This document shows positions 16,683-25,425 of a stretch of 64,000 bases of DNA, in pieces. The DNA lies in NCBI GenBank assembly GCA_944390825.1, contig CALXRG010000003.1:62001-126000 (forward strand). The letters are read 5' to 3'. The notes beneath the pieces are model-generated. The model made no database searches and was not told the DNA's origin. It was given only the letters and a program-made list of their open reading frames with translations. Each line of letters begins with the position of its first letter. The stretch's first letter is position 1. This DNA comes from an uncultured Akkermansia sp. (GTDB lineage: Bacteria > Verrucomicrobiota > Verrucomicrobiia > Verrucomicrobiales > Akkermansiaceae). Position numbers and translations under genes: made by a program.

Positions 16683-17334
16683 AGTCCGCCAGAGATTCGA
16701 TGGAACCATGAACAAATCCGAAGCGACGAAAGCACAGATCATGCGTGCCGCCATCCGACAGTTCACGGCCATGGGCTTTCAGGGCGCCTCCGTACGGGAT
16801 ATTGCGAATGAAGCCGGCGTCAATATCGGCCTCATCCGCTACCACTTTGGCAGCAAAGCCGACCTCTACCGCGACACGCTCGCCTTCGTCTCCGAGCAGT
16901 ATAACACCGTCTGCCTCCGTGCTCTGGACGCTGCGAAAGCCTCCGGCTCTGTCGAGGACATTATTTACTCCTGGCTGGCAGCCCCCATCACCTCCTGGCA
17001 GGATGACAGCGTAGCTACCGGCGAGCAGGTGCTCTGTTTTCTCAACAAAATGGGCTACGAAAGTCCCCTGCTGACCAAAGGCGTCTACGACTCCCACTTC
17101 TTCTACGCCCTGCAGGAGTGGCAGGACGCCGTGCAGGCGTTCTTTCCCGGCATGTCGCGCACGGACTGGCTATGGTGCCTGACCAACCTCCGCGGCATGT
17201 ATTTCAACCTGGTGGCGCATGATGACTTCACCCTTTGGAGCCTGCCGCCCATCGGCGACCGCGAGGCAGCTATCCGCCGCCTGGCCGGAGATGCCGTTGC
17301 CCTGTTGCGTACCTACATGCGGAGGGCGCTGTAG
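16672..17334 (+). CDS. TetR-family transcriptional regulator
   Basis: A 220-residue one-component repressor-type protein. The helix-turn-helix lies at about residues 17-62 (TKAQIMRAAIRQFTAMGFQG, then SVRDIANEAGVNIGLIRYHF and GSKADLYRDT), a textbook TetR N-terminus; the C-terminal ligand domain has no identifiable specificity. The first ATG (16672) overlaps the preceding gene by 11 bp; ATG 16708 (MNKSEATKAQ) is an equally good start. As the last gene of a cluster, and convergent with the epimerase gene, it has no evident divergent target. The effector is unknown. Confidence 0.93.
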   Translation: MPTEVRQRFDGTMNKSEATKAQIMRAAIRQFTAMGFQGASVRDIANEAGVNIGLIRYHFGSKADLYRDTLAFVSEQYNTVCLRALDAAKASGSVEDIIYSWLAAPITSWQDDSVATGEQVLCFLNKMGYESPLLTKGVYDSHFFYALQEWQDAVQAFFPGMSRTDWLWCLTNLRGMYFNLVAHDDFTLWSLPPIGDREAAIRRLAGDAVALLRTYMRRAL

Positions 17335-17443
17335 CCGGTTTCTGCGTCGCTGCCGGTCGGCGTGCTGCGACTTGATCCTGTATCGCTAATTGCCGGGGCG
17401 TTGCCGCCGGAATGATCGGGCTGTTCTGCGCCAGCGAGGGAGA

Positions 17444-18430
17444 CTACCGTACTGACATTGCCTGCGTATTATCCGCCTTGGGGGTCGTTTTGTGCTTGGG
17501 TACCGTCCTCATCATCTCATCCCACTGTACCTTGGCTTTCCGTATCTGCTCCGCCGTCACGGAGCTGGACAACTCCCAGCTCAGCGGCATTTCCTGTGAG
17601 AAAAAGCGCGGCACCAGCCGGCGGAAATCCACATCGCCGCCGAAAAAAGGCGCCCGGTGATCACGCGCGGGCCACTGCACATCATTGACATGGGAACCGT
17701 AAAGGTAAGGTTCGAGCCCCTCGAGATATTGGCAGTGATCGAGCAAAAGCAGATTGTGTTTGCGCTGGATATGGCCGAAATCATGCCAATAACGCACGTG
17801 GGGGTCATCCCGGAACTCCTCCATCAGCTGCGGCATTTCCAGCTCACCCGGGACCTGTTCCAGATGGCTGCGCCCCTCCACCCCGAGCACCAGATTCAGC
17901 TCGCGCGCCTTCTCCGCCAGCCGGTGCAGCGCCTCGCGGGCCCTCCCGTAATATAGAGGCGCCAGCCGGCTGCGCTTCCGCACCAGATCATGCTTGAAGC
18001 GCGTATACTCACCCGAGCAGAGCATACCATGCCGCGCATAACGCTCCAGCGTGCGCGTCCCCCGCCGGTTCATAAAAAGCTCCACCGCACCCATGTGAAG
18101 CACCACGTATGCTGCCCCGAGCCGCGCTGCCACCTCCAGCGTCTCCATACTCAGCCGCATGGCCCTCTCGCGTTCCTCCGGCCGGTGTGAGGTAAAGCGG
18201 TACGCATCCGGCGCATCCCCCTGGATCTCGATCGGAGCCGGGCAGAAATTGTGCACCCCTGCGACCCGTATACGCCCCTCATCCACCGCCTTGATAATAC
18301 CCGGCAGCTTGCTCAGCGACAGCCCGTGCGACACCTCGATCGTATCGAACCCGAGCCCCAGAATCTCATCACAGATCGCTCCGCCGTCTTCGTGGCGCGA
18401 GCTGTTCCAGCAGGTAGAAAACACATTCAC
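17444..18430 (-). CDS. Sugar phosphate isomerase/epimerase-like TIM-barrel protein
   Basis: Xylose-isomerase-like (AP endonuclease 2) TIM barrel, a metal-dependent fold of isomerases, epimerases and endonucleases. Candidate metal ligands lie in AAYVVLHMGAVE, LVLGVEGRSHLEQVPG, VRYWHDFGHIQ, YGSHVNDVQW and LSWELSSS, in the usual order. The 328-residue start is a GTG at 18430 (reads M-N-V-F-S-T-C-W). It was picked because a promoter (TTGTAT, 17 bp, TAGACT) ends 8 bp before it and the family usually begins at this strand. The frame runs upstream to TTG codons, with a stop beyond. Substrate unknown. Confidence 0.85.
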   Translation of the reverse strand: MNVFSTCWNSSRHEDGGAICDEILGLGFDTIEVSHGLSLSKLPGIIKAVDEGRIRVAGVHNFCPAPIEIQGDAPDAYRFTSHRPEERERAMRLSMETLEVAARLGAAYVVLHMGAVELFMNRRGTRTLERYARHGMLCSGEYTRFKHDLVRKRSRLAPLYYGRAREALHRLAEKARELNLVLGVEGRSHLEQVPGELEMPQLMEEFRDDPHVRYWHDFGHIQRKHNLLLLDHCQYLEGLEPYLYGSHVNDVQWPARDHRAPFFGGDVDFRRLVPRFFSQEMPLSWELSSSVTAEQIRKAKVQWDEMMRTVPKHKTTPKADNTQAMSVR

Positions 18431-18438
18431 GGCCAAGA

Positions 18439-18467
18439 AGTCTACACGCACAGCCTCCAAGATACAA
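18439..18467 (-). promoter_or_regulatory. Promoter of the TIM-barrel gene
   Basis: On the minus strand TTGTAT (18462-18467), a 17-bp spacer and TAGACT (18439-18444), with a GTG codon 8 bp downstream. The -35 match is weaker than at neighbouring genes. Confidence 0.5.
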
Positions 18468-18819
18468 GCCTGAACTCATCTTCTGCCAGTCTTACCCGGC
18501 TTTTATGCAAAACATACACACCGCTACGAGGCAGGAATAGACTTGGCGCAGCGGGTGCGTTAGTCATGCATCGGGGCATCGCGGTCTCTCCCACCCACCC
18601 AGACAGCCCACACTGCAATCAGCCAACATCACATTCCAGTTGCAGTCCTTCTGACTGAGGTTGCCCGGTACCATGACGGCAGAGCGTTAAGTCCTCCGCA
18701 TGATCGGTACCGGGAGCTCGTGCTGCTGCGTTTCCGACCGATCCGCATCCGCACGATGCATTTTTCTGTTGTAAACATAGAACGAATCTTTGTTATTTGC
18801 CGTGGAAGGCCGTTTTTTC
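18468..18819. other. Intergenic stretch before the autotransporter cluster
   Basis: Divergent interval between the TIM-barrel gene and the first autotransporter. I see no gene, RNA or convincing hairpin in it. It becomes more A+T-rich from about 18750 toward the promoter at 18820. Confidence 0.5.
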
Positions 18820-18849
18820 TTGACCCGCCCTGTTCTTGTCTGCTATAGG
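18820..18849 (+). promoter_or_regulatory. Promoter of the first autotransporter gene
   Basis: A T6 tract (18813-18818) and one base precede TTGACC (18820-18825), with an 18-bp spacer and TATAGG (18844-18849). The leader to the ATG at 18934 is about 80 bases. The T6-plus-TTGAC layout recurs before all three autotransporters. Confidence 0.65.
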
Positions 18850-18933
18850 GTAAACGTGCTTAGCCGGAGGTTCGTGCGGACTTTCGGCTAAGGTGTGCTC
18901 CCGTTCTTTTCATCCACTCAATCTCTCAAGCAT

Positions 18934-21900
18934 ATGAAATTGCACCTCCCCACTCCACTTCGCGCAGCGGTTCTTTCCTGCATGGTTGCTGCCGCCACCC
19001 TCGGCACCGGTACTTTTGCTAGCGGTGTTCTTATTGCGACGCTGGCCATATCGGGCCACACCTTGGGTTCTACGACTGAGCCCACGGGAGATGCCAGCGG
19101 CAACGTTAATCTGAACGGGAATAATGATGTTACCATCTCCAAAAATACGGACGGTACATACCGTATTTCCTATGCTACTGGTACCGCGACTGAGGCGAAC
19201 AAGAGTGTGAGCGCTAATGCGGATGGAGCTCTAAGCGTGAATTGCTCGCTTATCGGCTCATTGGGGACGGACTCAAGCATGAGCCTTTCTGTTACGAGCG
19301 GTACCTATGCTCAGCTGAGTTTCGACAGGGTTGCGAATGGCTCTGATCAGTCATTGGGTGCAGAAGGCGCGGCGAAGAATTTGTATCTCTCGGTTGGAGG
19401 AACGGCCTCAGTTAGTGCCTTCTCCCCTGACCAGCAAGGCTTGTTCGGGTGGACGCAGTCAAGCTCGAAAACATTCTATGCCAATCTGGACATCGACGTG
19501 AACACCACCGGTAATGTTGCGGGTCTGATCCTCACAGGTGAGACAAACAGTAGTGCTCAAACTACTGGACAAACTGCTGGAACAAGCGCAATGACCCTCC
19601 ATGGCAACATTGATGTGGAGATTCTTAGCGGTCATTTTGGCACAGTGGGGGGGTCTTCGAATGCAGTCTCACTGGCTGCCGGCAACAAGGGAACAGCCGT
19701 GATTGGCAGTGCCACGTACAACTTGGGCTCACTTTCCGGTAACGCACAGCCCTCATTTGAAGGGGATATCGTTGGAGGTATTGCTCAGGCCGGGGGAGGT
19801 AGTCACAGAGGTTGCTTCACGGGGGATATCGTTGTCAACGTGTACGGAGGTACCTATAAAAGCATCTACGCTACCGGTGTGCGGGCTACCCTGAACGGTA
19901 ACTACACCGTGAATTATTACGGTGGAACCATTGCTGAGGGGTCCAAAATTGCAGTCAGCCAGGGAGGAGCTGTCAGCGGTACCTCTACATTGAATATCCA
20001 GAGCGGTGCCAGCCTGTTATCTTCCCGTGTGGACGTGGGATCCTTTGATCTCCTTGATGTCAATAGAGGGGGCACGCTGTCGATTGACAGTACTGTGACA
20101 GCAGATGACCTCTCCAAGGTAATGAATAACGGCACAATTTCCTTGGAAGCCGGCGGGGCATTCAATCTTTCAACCTTTAAGATTCTGGACGAAGAGATAT
20201 CAAGTGACAAGAGCTCGGTCACAGCTACCTTCCTCTTGTTTGACTCTGACAACGGAATGGGGCAGTACGAGGGTTTCTCCAGCAGCGATGGATATACGGT
20301 TGACGAACAGAACCATACCGTTACCTTTCAGCAGACGGTGCAGAGAGGTGACTGGGATATTAACTGGGGAGCTGGAGGGTTGGTGCACCAGCCTTCTGTG
20401 TGCCCGAATTTTCTTGACAATTACACCAGCCTTCCCGAAGCAGAGGAGAACGCCTCGTACGGATGTGCCATACAGGCTCTAACTTCAAGTGGTAGCAGTT
20501 TTGTGAGCGGTTCCACCACCTCCGCAACGTTGAGTGGCGCAATTAATGGCATTTATTCTGATCTTAAAACTATCATTGTGGGAGGATCCAGGAATCCGTC
20601 GAGTGCTACTACCGGCGACACTTGGATTCGCATCGAGGGCAGTGATACAAAAGTTGCCATTGTGGTAGGCGGTAACTACGCCAATGGCTCAAGCGCCAAC
20701 TTCAACGGGAATAGCCATATCTACATGGAGAATGGTGAAGTGGATAACTTGGTGGGCGGTAATTATCGCGATTATGGCGGTACTGTTTTCACTGGGAGCT
20801 CATATATTTCCGTTTTGGATGGAAAGGTGAATGGGTATATTGTTGGTGCGGGAACAACTAGTCACGGAAGAACGAATAGCTTTGTTGGATCATCCAACAT
20901 TTGGATCTACACACCACTGGTCAACTCCGAAACAAATGTTAATCTGGATTGGGCGGGAGGTGCAAACTCATCACAAGGTGCGGTCGTTGGCGGCGGTGTA
21001 GCCTGCCGTAACGCGAGCACAAATGAAATCTCGTTTACTGGTGACACGAACGTGACCGTGGATCTGAGTAATTACACCCCAGACCCGGCGGGCGGGGAGA
21101 CGTTTGGTAAATACATCATCGGCGGTTCCTACTTGTCAACCGGAGCTTCCCTTACCCATAGTGGAGAAACCAATATCACCATCACAGGCAAGGACGGTGT
21201 CTCCTTTAGCAAGGGAATCATCGGCGGTTCCCGCCTGAGTGTTTCCGGAGCTTCTTCCACACATACCGGATCGATCAACGTGACGGTGAAGAGCGGAACC
21301 TTCGGGGCGGATGCCTACATCCTTGGTGGTACCTATGATGCGCCCGGTGGAGCTTCCGTGACAACGGATGGAATTAATCTCAATCTGGAGGGCGGTACAT
21401 TCAACGGGGCTATTGTGGGAGGCCATGGTATAACAGGAAATGACGGTACGGATCTGGCATTGATGTCCACGGGGGATATCAACATCACGTTGGGTTCTAA
21501 AGCCGTCGCCAACAATCTTATCCTGGGTGGTTCTGCTACGTACCGCGGCTCCGGTACGAATATATCAAACCCGTCGGAATGGAAGCAGGGCGATATTAAC
21601 ATCACTCTGATCGGAGGCTCTCAGATCAACGGTAATATCTATGCGGCTGGCGGCTTCTATGTGATGCCGGGGGCCACTGCTGCGGGGTCGGGATCCAGCA
21701 ATGCGAAACTGGTTACGGAGAGCACGCGCGTCGCCATTGACAGTGGAGTCAGCTTCGGCGAAACGGCAGATGCGTCCATCACCATCAGCGGTGGCTACTT
21801 CAATCTCGGCAATTCTACCGTCACCGGTGCGAGGACGCTCGCCCTCACCGGAAAAGGTGCCAATTTGGAGTCCGTCCTGACGTCCAATGTCACGCTGGCG

Positions 21901-24900
21901 GATTTCGATACCATCGAAATCACCCAAGCTACCGGTGCCGCGCAACTGACCCAGGCCATGGTGGATGCCGGCATCCGCACTAAGACCGGGGCCGGTACCC
22001 TCTCCGTCAGCGGCGAGAGGGAGACCCTGACTCTGAATGTGGCAGAAGGTACCCTTGCGGTGGAGAGCAGCACTACCCTCTCGGGCCTGACCTTCGCGGC
22101 AGGCAGCACCCTGTCCCTGGCGGATCGTGGCCTGCTTATCGTTCAGGACACATTGGATTGCACGCAAGGTATTACCCTGGATCTCTCCGACTTCGTACTC
22201 ACGGGAGCCGAGAACGGTATCCTGCTTGCCACGATCGACAATTTGGTTGGCAGCGTCGATGACATCACGCTGACAGGCCTGGGGAACGTGACCCAAAGCA
22301 CGCTGGCCTATGACAGCGCTACCCACCAGCTGACACTCGACGTCGTCCTGAATCAGATCGTCTGGACTGACCCCGAGCAGACCGGCATCTGGCAGGCCGG
22401 CAAACCCTTCGGCGAGGATGGAAAGGAGTACGAGAACGAGAGTTCCGTCAGCGTCATCTTCGGGCCGCTGGCTGACGGCAGCACCTCAGAGACAATCACG
22501 ATTAGCGGACCCGTGACGGCCGGATCCCTGTACATTGATCCCGGCACGGGCAAAACCTACATCTACACTCCGGATGCAGGCGATAATAATGCCATCACCC
22601 AAGTGGGCACCATCCGCGTAGGCAGCGGCACTGCCCACTTTGCGGCAGGAGCCCTTGACCTCGCCAGCGAGACAGATGTCGACGTGCTCTCCGGTGCCGA
22701 GCTGGTGCTGGAAGACAACTGTGGCGGCGCACCGCTCAACATCACCCTGGAAGCCGCCACGGACACCGCGGCAGGCGCGATCCTGACCTGGCAGGGAGCG
22801 GCCGGCAGCACCGCCACCCTGAGCGGCACGCTGGCAGCAGGCAGTGGCTCTCAGCTGATCGTTCAGAGTGGCTCTCTGGCCCTCACGGGGCAGGGCAACA
22901 CCCTGGATGGCGCGTCTATCGCCTCCGGCGCCGCACTCCGCCTGGGGTCCGACACCACCCTGACCGGCCGGGCCGAGGGGCTCGAGCTGTCCGGGGACAC
23001 CGACACGGCGGCCATCACCCTGGCGGCCGGTTGCACCCTCACCCTGGCGGATGGTGCCTCGTTGGGCAGCGTGACCATGGCCGGTGAGACCGGCAGCATC
23101 CTGAGCATTGCCAGGCAGGCCGCCGTCAGTGTCTCCGGCAGCTTTGGCTCCAGCGGCATGCTGCTGGAAATCCTCTCCGGCGCCACCTTGACCATTGGGG
23201 AGCAGACCTCCCTTATGAGCACCGCCGGCACGAACCGTGCTGTCACTTCCGGGGAACAGTCCTACACCGGACTCACGGGCTCCGGAGCACTGGCTACTGC
23301 TGGCACCCCGGCCAGCATCACCCTGGATCTCGCTCAGGATTCATCCTACACCTACTCCGGCTCCCTGCGCGACTACACCGGCACCATCACCATCACTGGC
23401 TCCGGCACCCAGACCATCACCAGTGATGCACCCACCGCGACACTCGCTGTCGATGGAGCCAACCTTGACCTCGGTTCCGGCAGCCGGACCCTGGGCTCCC
23501 TGCTCCTCAACAGAGGCGGGCAGGCCACCGCTGCCCTTGCCGGCAGCTCGGGCAATAATAACACGCTTACCGTGAAGGAAAACCTCACCCTCGGAGCAGA
23601 CTCCACCCTGCAACTGAGCCTCTACATCACGGGGGATATGCTCAGCTCCGGAGATACGACCGGGGCCGCTGTGGTGCAGGCAGGAAGCGTCAGTTATGAG
23701 GGCGGCGGCGTTGATCTGGACGTCCAGGGGGTAGATTCCGGCCTTGATCTGACCGGAGGTGACCAAGTGTCGCTGCTGATTCTCAGCGGGGACTCCTCCA
23801 CAGGCACAGAAGTTTCGCTCAAGAGCAGCGGCGAAGGCCTGCTCTACAAATACTTCACGGATGGGGTGCGCCTGGAAAAGCAGGGCAACAACATCGTGCT
23901 GACCGGTACCACCGTCGATGGTGATACAGCCACCTTCTACAAAGGCAAAGCCACCTCGGCCAACGGTCGCGTCGGCGCAGCTATGCTCGACCGGCTGTAC
24001 GGCACCCTCAACCCCGAAGTCAACGATCCGGACAGTGCAGCAGCCGCCATCCTCAACAACCTGGATCAGATGATCCTCGCCGGTAACAGCGGGGCCGCAG
24101 ACCGCCAGATGGCTGCCGTGTCCGGAGCGAGCGCCGCCGCCATGGGCATCGCCCTCGCCGGTGACATGCAGCGCCAACTCACAGCCATCCGCAACCGCAC
24201 CACCACCATGGGCGTGGGAGATGCCGTCATCAATCCGGACATGCCCTACTTCAATGCCTGGATCAATGCCGAGGGCAACTACCGCACCATGGAGCAGGAC
24301 GGCACACTGCCCGGCTATGAGCTGAGCAGCTGGGGTGCCACCGTCGGCGTGGATGCCGACATTACCCCGAAGTTCACCGCCGGCCTGGCGCTTACCGCTA
24401 TGTATGGGGACTTCACGGCCAAGGCCGCCGATACGGCCGATGGTCACCTGGACACCTACTACGTGACCGCCTTTGCCCGCTATGCTCCCTCTGCCTGGGT
24501 GCACACCTTTGTCGCCTCCGTTGGCCTCACGGACGCCTCGCTGGACCGCACCGTAAGCGCTGGTGACGGAGTCTCCCGGACCAGTGGCGATACGGACGGC
24601 TTCGGCATCGGCCTCCTCTACGAAGTCGGCTACACCATCCCGATGAATGCGGAAGGCTCCATTGCCCTCCAGCCCATCGCCAACATCGCCTACGTTCACA
24701 GCTCGTTGAGCGGCTACAGCGAAACCGGCAGCGACCTGGCCGTGCACTACGGCGACCAGACCGTCGATGTGCTCACCCTCGGCATCGGTCTGCGCGCTCA
24801 GGCCGTCATCGGTGAGAGTATCTACAACCGCAGCTCTCTGCTGGAAGGCCGCGTGCTGGCGAAGTTCGACCTGGGTGACCGCAGCAGCAGCGCGAGCGCC

Positions 24901-25095
24901 GGTCTGGCCGCTCTGGGCAGGGCCTCCGGCGAGTTGGAATCCGCCGAAATCGGTGCCGTCGGCCTGGAAGTCGGTGCGGGCCTGACTATCCCGGTGGGAC
25001 AGGACAGCGGATCGCTCTTCCTGGACGGCAGCCTGGAGTTGCGGTCGGACTACACGAACGTCAACGCCACCGTTGGCTATCGCGTGAACTTCTAA
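18934..25095 (+). CDS. Giant autotransporter 1 (type V secretion, AT-A)
   Basis: A 2053-residue type Va autotransporter: a long beta-helical passenger exported through its own C-terminal barrel. The N-terminus MKLHLPTPLRAAVLSCMVAA starts a long signal region with a second hydrophobic stretch (GVLIATLAIS, residues about 30-40) shared with the next gene. Residues about 55-1020 are glycine/asparagine/threonine-rich with repeated strand-turn motifs such as FGKYIIGGSYLSTGASLTHS and FSKGIIGGSRLSVSGASSTH. Residues about 1300-1770 are a second beta-helical region common to all three paralogs. The barrel spans about 1774-2053 (starts NAWINAEGNYRTMEQDG, ends YRVNF with terminal Phe). The ATG at 18934 precedes the signal peptide. 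The first half is visibly less GC-rich than the C-terminal part. The substrate or adhesion target is unknown. Confidence 0.92.
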   Translation: MKLHLPTPLRAAVLSCMVAAATLGTGTFASGVLIATLAISGHTLGSTTEPTGDASGNVNLNGNNDVTISKNTDGTYRISYATGTATEANKSVSANADGALSVNCSLIGSLGTDSSMSLSVTSGTYAQLSFDRVANGSDQSLGAEGAAKNLYLSVGGTASVSAFSPDQQGLFGWTQSSSKTFYANLDIDVNTTGNVAGLILTGETNSSAQTTGQTAGTSAMTLHGNIDVEILSGHFGTVGGSSNAVSLAAGNKGTAVIGSATYNLGSLSGNAQPSFEGDIVGGIAQAGGGSHRGCFTGDIVVNVYGGTYKSIYATGVRATLNGNYTVNYYGGTIAEGSKIAVSQGGAVSGTSTLNIQSGASLLSSRVDVGSFDLLDVNRGGTLSIDSTVTADDLSKVMNNGTISLEAGGAFNLSTFKILDEEISSDKSSVTATFLLFDSDNGMGQYEGFSSSDGYTVDEQNHTVTFQQTVQRGDWDINWGAGGLVHQPSVCPNFLDNYTSLPEAEENASYGCAIQALTSSGSSFVSGSTTSATLSGAINGIYSDLKTIIVGGSRNPSSATTGDTWIRIEGSDTKVAIVVGGNYANGSSANFNGNSHIYMENGEVDNLVGGNYRDYGGTVFTGSSYISVLDGKVNGYIVGAGTTSHGRTNSFVGSSNIWIYTPLVNSETNVNLDWAGGANSSQGAVVGGGVACRNASTNEISFTGDTNVTVDLSNYTPDPAGGETFGKYIIGGSYLSTGASLTHSGETNITITGKDGVSFSKGIIGGSRLSVSGASSTHTGSINVTVKSGTFGADAYILGGTYDAPGGASVTTDGINLNLEGGTFNGAIVGGHGITGNDGTDLALMSTGDINITLGSKAVANNLILGGSATYRGSGTNISNPSEWKQGDINITLIGGSQINGNIYAAGGFYVMPGATAAGSGSSNAKLVTESTRVAIDSGVSFGETADASITISGGYFNLGNSTVTGARTLALTGKGANLESVLTSNVTLADFDTIEITQATGAAQLTQAMVDAGIRTKTGAGTLSVSGERETLTLNVAEGTLAVESSTTLSGLTFAAGSTLSLADRGLLIVQDTLDCTQGITLDLSDFVLTGAENGILLATIDNLVGSVDDITLTGLGNVTQSTLAYDSATHQLTLDVVLNQIVWTDPEQTGIWQAGKPFGEDGKEYENESSVSVIFGPLADGSTSETITISGPVTAGSLYIDPGTGKTYIYTPDAGDNNAITQVGTIRVGSGTAHFAAGALDLASETDVDVLSGAELVLEDNCGGAPLNITLEAATDTAAGAILTWQGAAGSTATLSGTLAAGSGSQLIVQSGSLALTGQGNTLDGASIASGAALRLGSDTTLTGRAEGLELSGDTDTAAITLAAGCTLTLADGASLGSVTMAGETGSILSIARQAAVSVSGSFGSSGMLLEILSGATLTIGEQTSLMSTAGTNRAVTSGEQSYTGLTGSGALATAGTPASITLDLAQDSSYTYSGSLRDYTGTITITGSGTQTITSDAPTATLAVDGANLDLGSGSRTLGSLLLNRGGQATAALAGSSGNNNTLTVKENLTLGADSTLQLSLYITGDMLSSGDTTGAAVVQAGSVSYEGGGVDLDVQGVDSGLDLTGGDQVSLLILSGDSSTGTEVSLKSSGEGLLYKYFTDGVRLEKQGNNIVLTGTTVDGDTATFYKGKATSANGRVGAAMLDRLYGTLNPEVNDPDSAAAAILNNLDQMILAGNSGAADRQMAAVSGASAAAMGIALAGDMQRQLTAIRNRTTTMGVGDAVINPDMPYFNAWINAEGNYRTMEQDGTLPGYELSSWGATVGVDADITPKFTAGLALTAMYGDFTAKAADTADGHLDTYYVTAFARYAPSAWVHTFVASVGLTDASLDRTVSAGDGVSRTSGDTDGFGIGLLYEVGYTIPMNAEGSIALQPIANIAYVHSSLSGYSETGSDLAVHYGDQTVDVLTLGIGLRAQAVIGESIYNRSSLLEGRVLAKFDLGDRSSSASAGLAALGRASGELESAEIGAVGLEVGAGLTIPVGQDSGSLFLDGSLELRSDYTNVNATVGYRVNF

Positions 25096-25309
25096 TTCCC
25101 CCCCCCCAGTCGGGGAGGCAGTCGGCCCCTCCCCCAGGGACTTCTGGCACCGTTGCGGCCGTCATCTCCCCGCAGATGACGGCTGCATCCGTTCTGCCCG
25201 ACGAGGGGCCCCGAACAACTCAGCGGCAGCGCTTACTCTTCCTCCCCGGACGCATCGCCACCAACCACGTTTTCCCAACGCAAAAAGCCCTATTTCCACC
25301 CTTTTTTGC
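25096..25309. other. Spacer after autotransporter 1 with C10 tract and hairpin
   Basis: Two bases after the stop codon is a run of ten C (25098-25107), followed by GC-rich inverted-repeat sequence. A 13-bp hairpin (25155-25186, core GCCGTCATCT/AGATGACGGC, 6-base loop) may end the transcript, although no T-run follows it. Confidence 0.5.
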
Positions 25310-25338
25310 TTGACCGGCCGCATGGTATTTGCTATATG
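25310..25338 (+). promoter_or_regulatory. Promoter of the second autotransporter gene
   Basis: T6 tract (25302-25307), then TTGACC (25310-25315), a 17-bp spacer and TATATG (25333-25338). Leader of about 80 bases to the ATG at 25426. Confidence 0.65.
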
Positions 25339-25425
25339 CACTAATTGTACACAGCCGTGACGTCACGTCGACAGGCGCCACCGGCTCTCTCTCAATACAT
25401 CTCCCGAAATCCATCGTAAATTCTT

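Noticed and set aside
23341..24747. Long antisense frames inside the autotransporter genes (also 41257-42663 and 36913-38622)
   Set aside because: They mirror the GC-rich third-position bias of the autotransporter codons and have no signal, motif or start context of their own.
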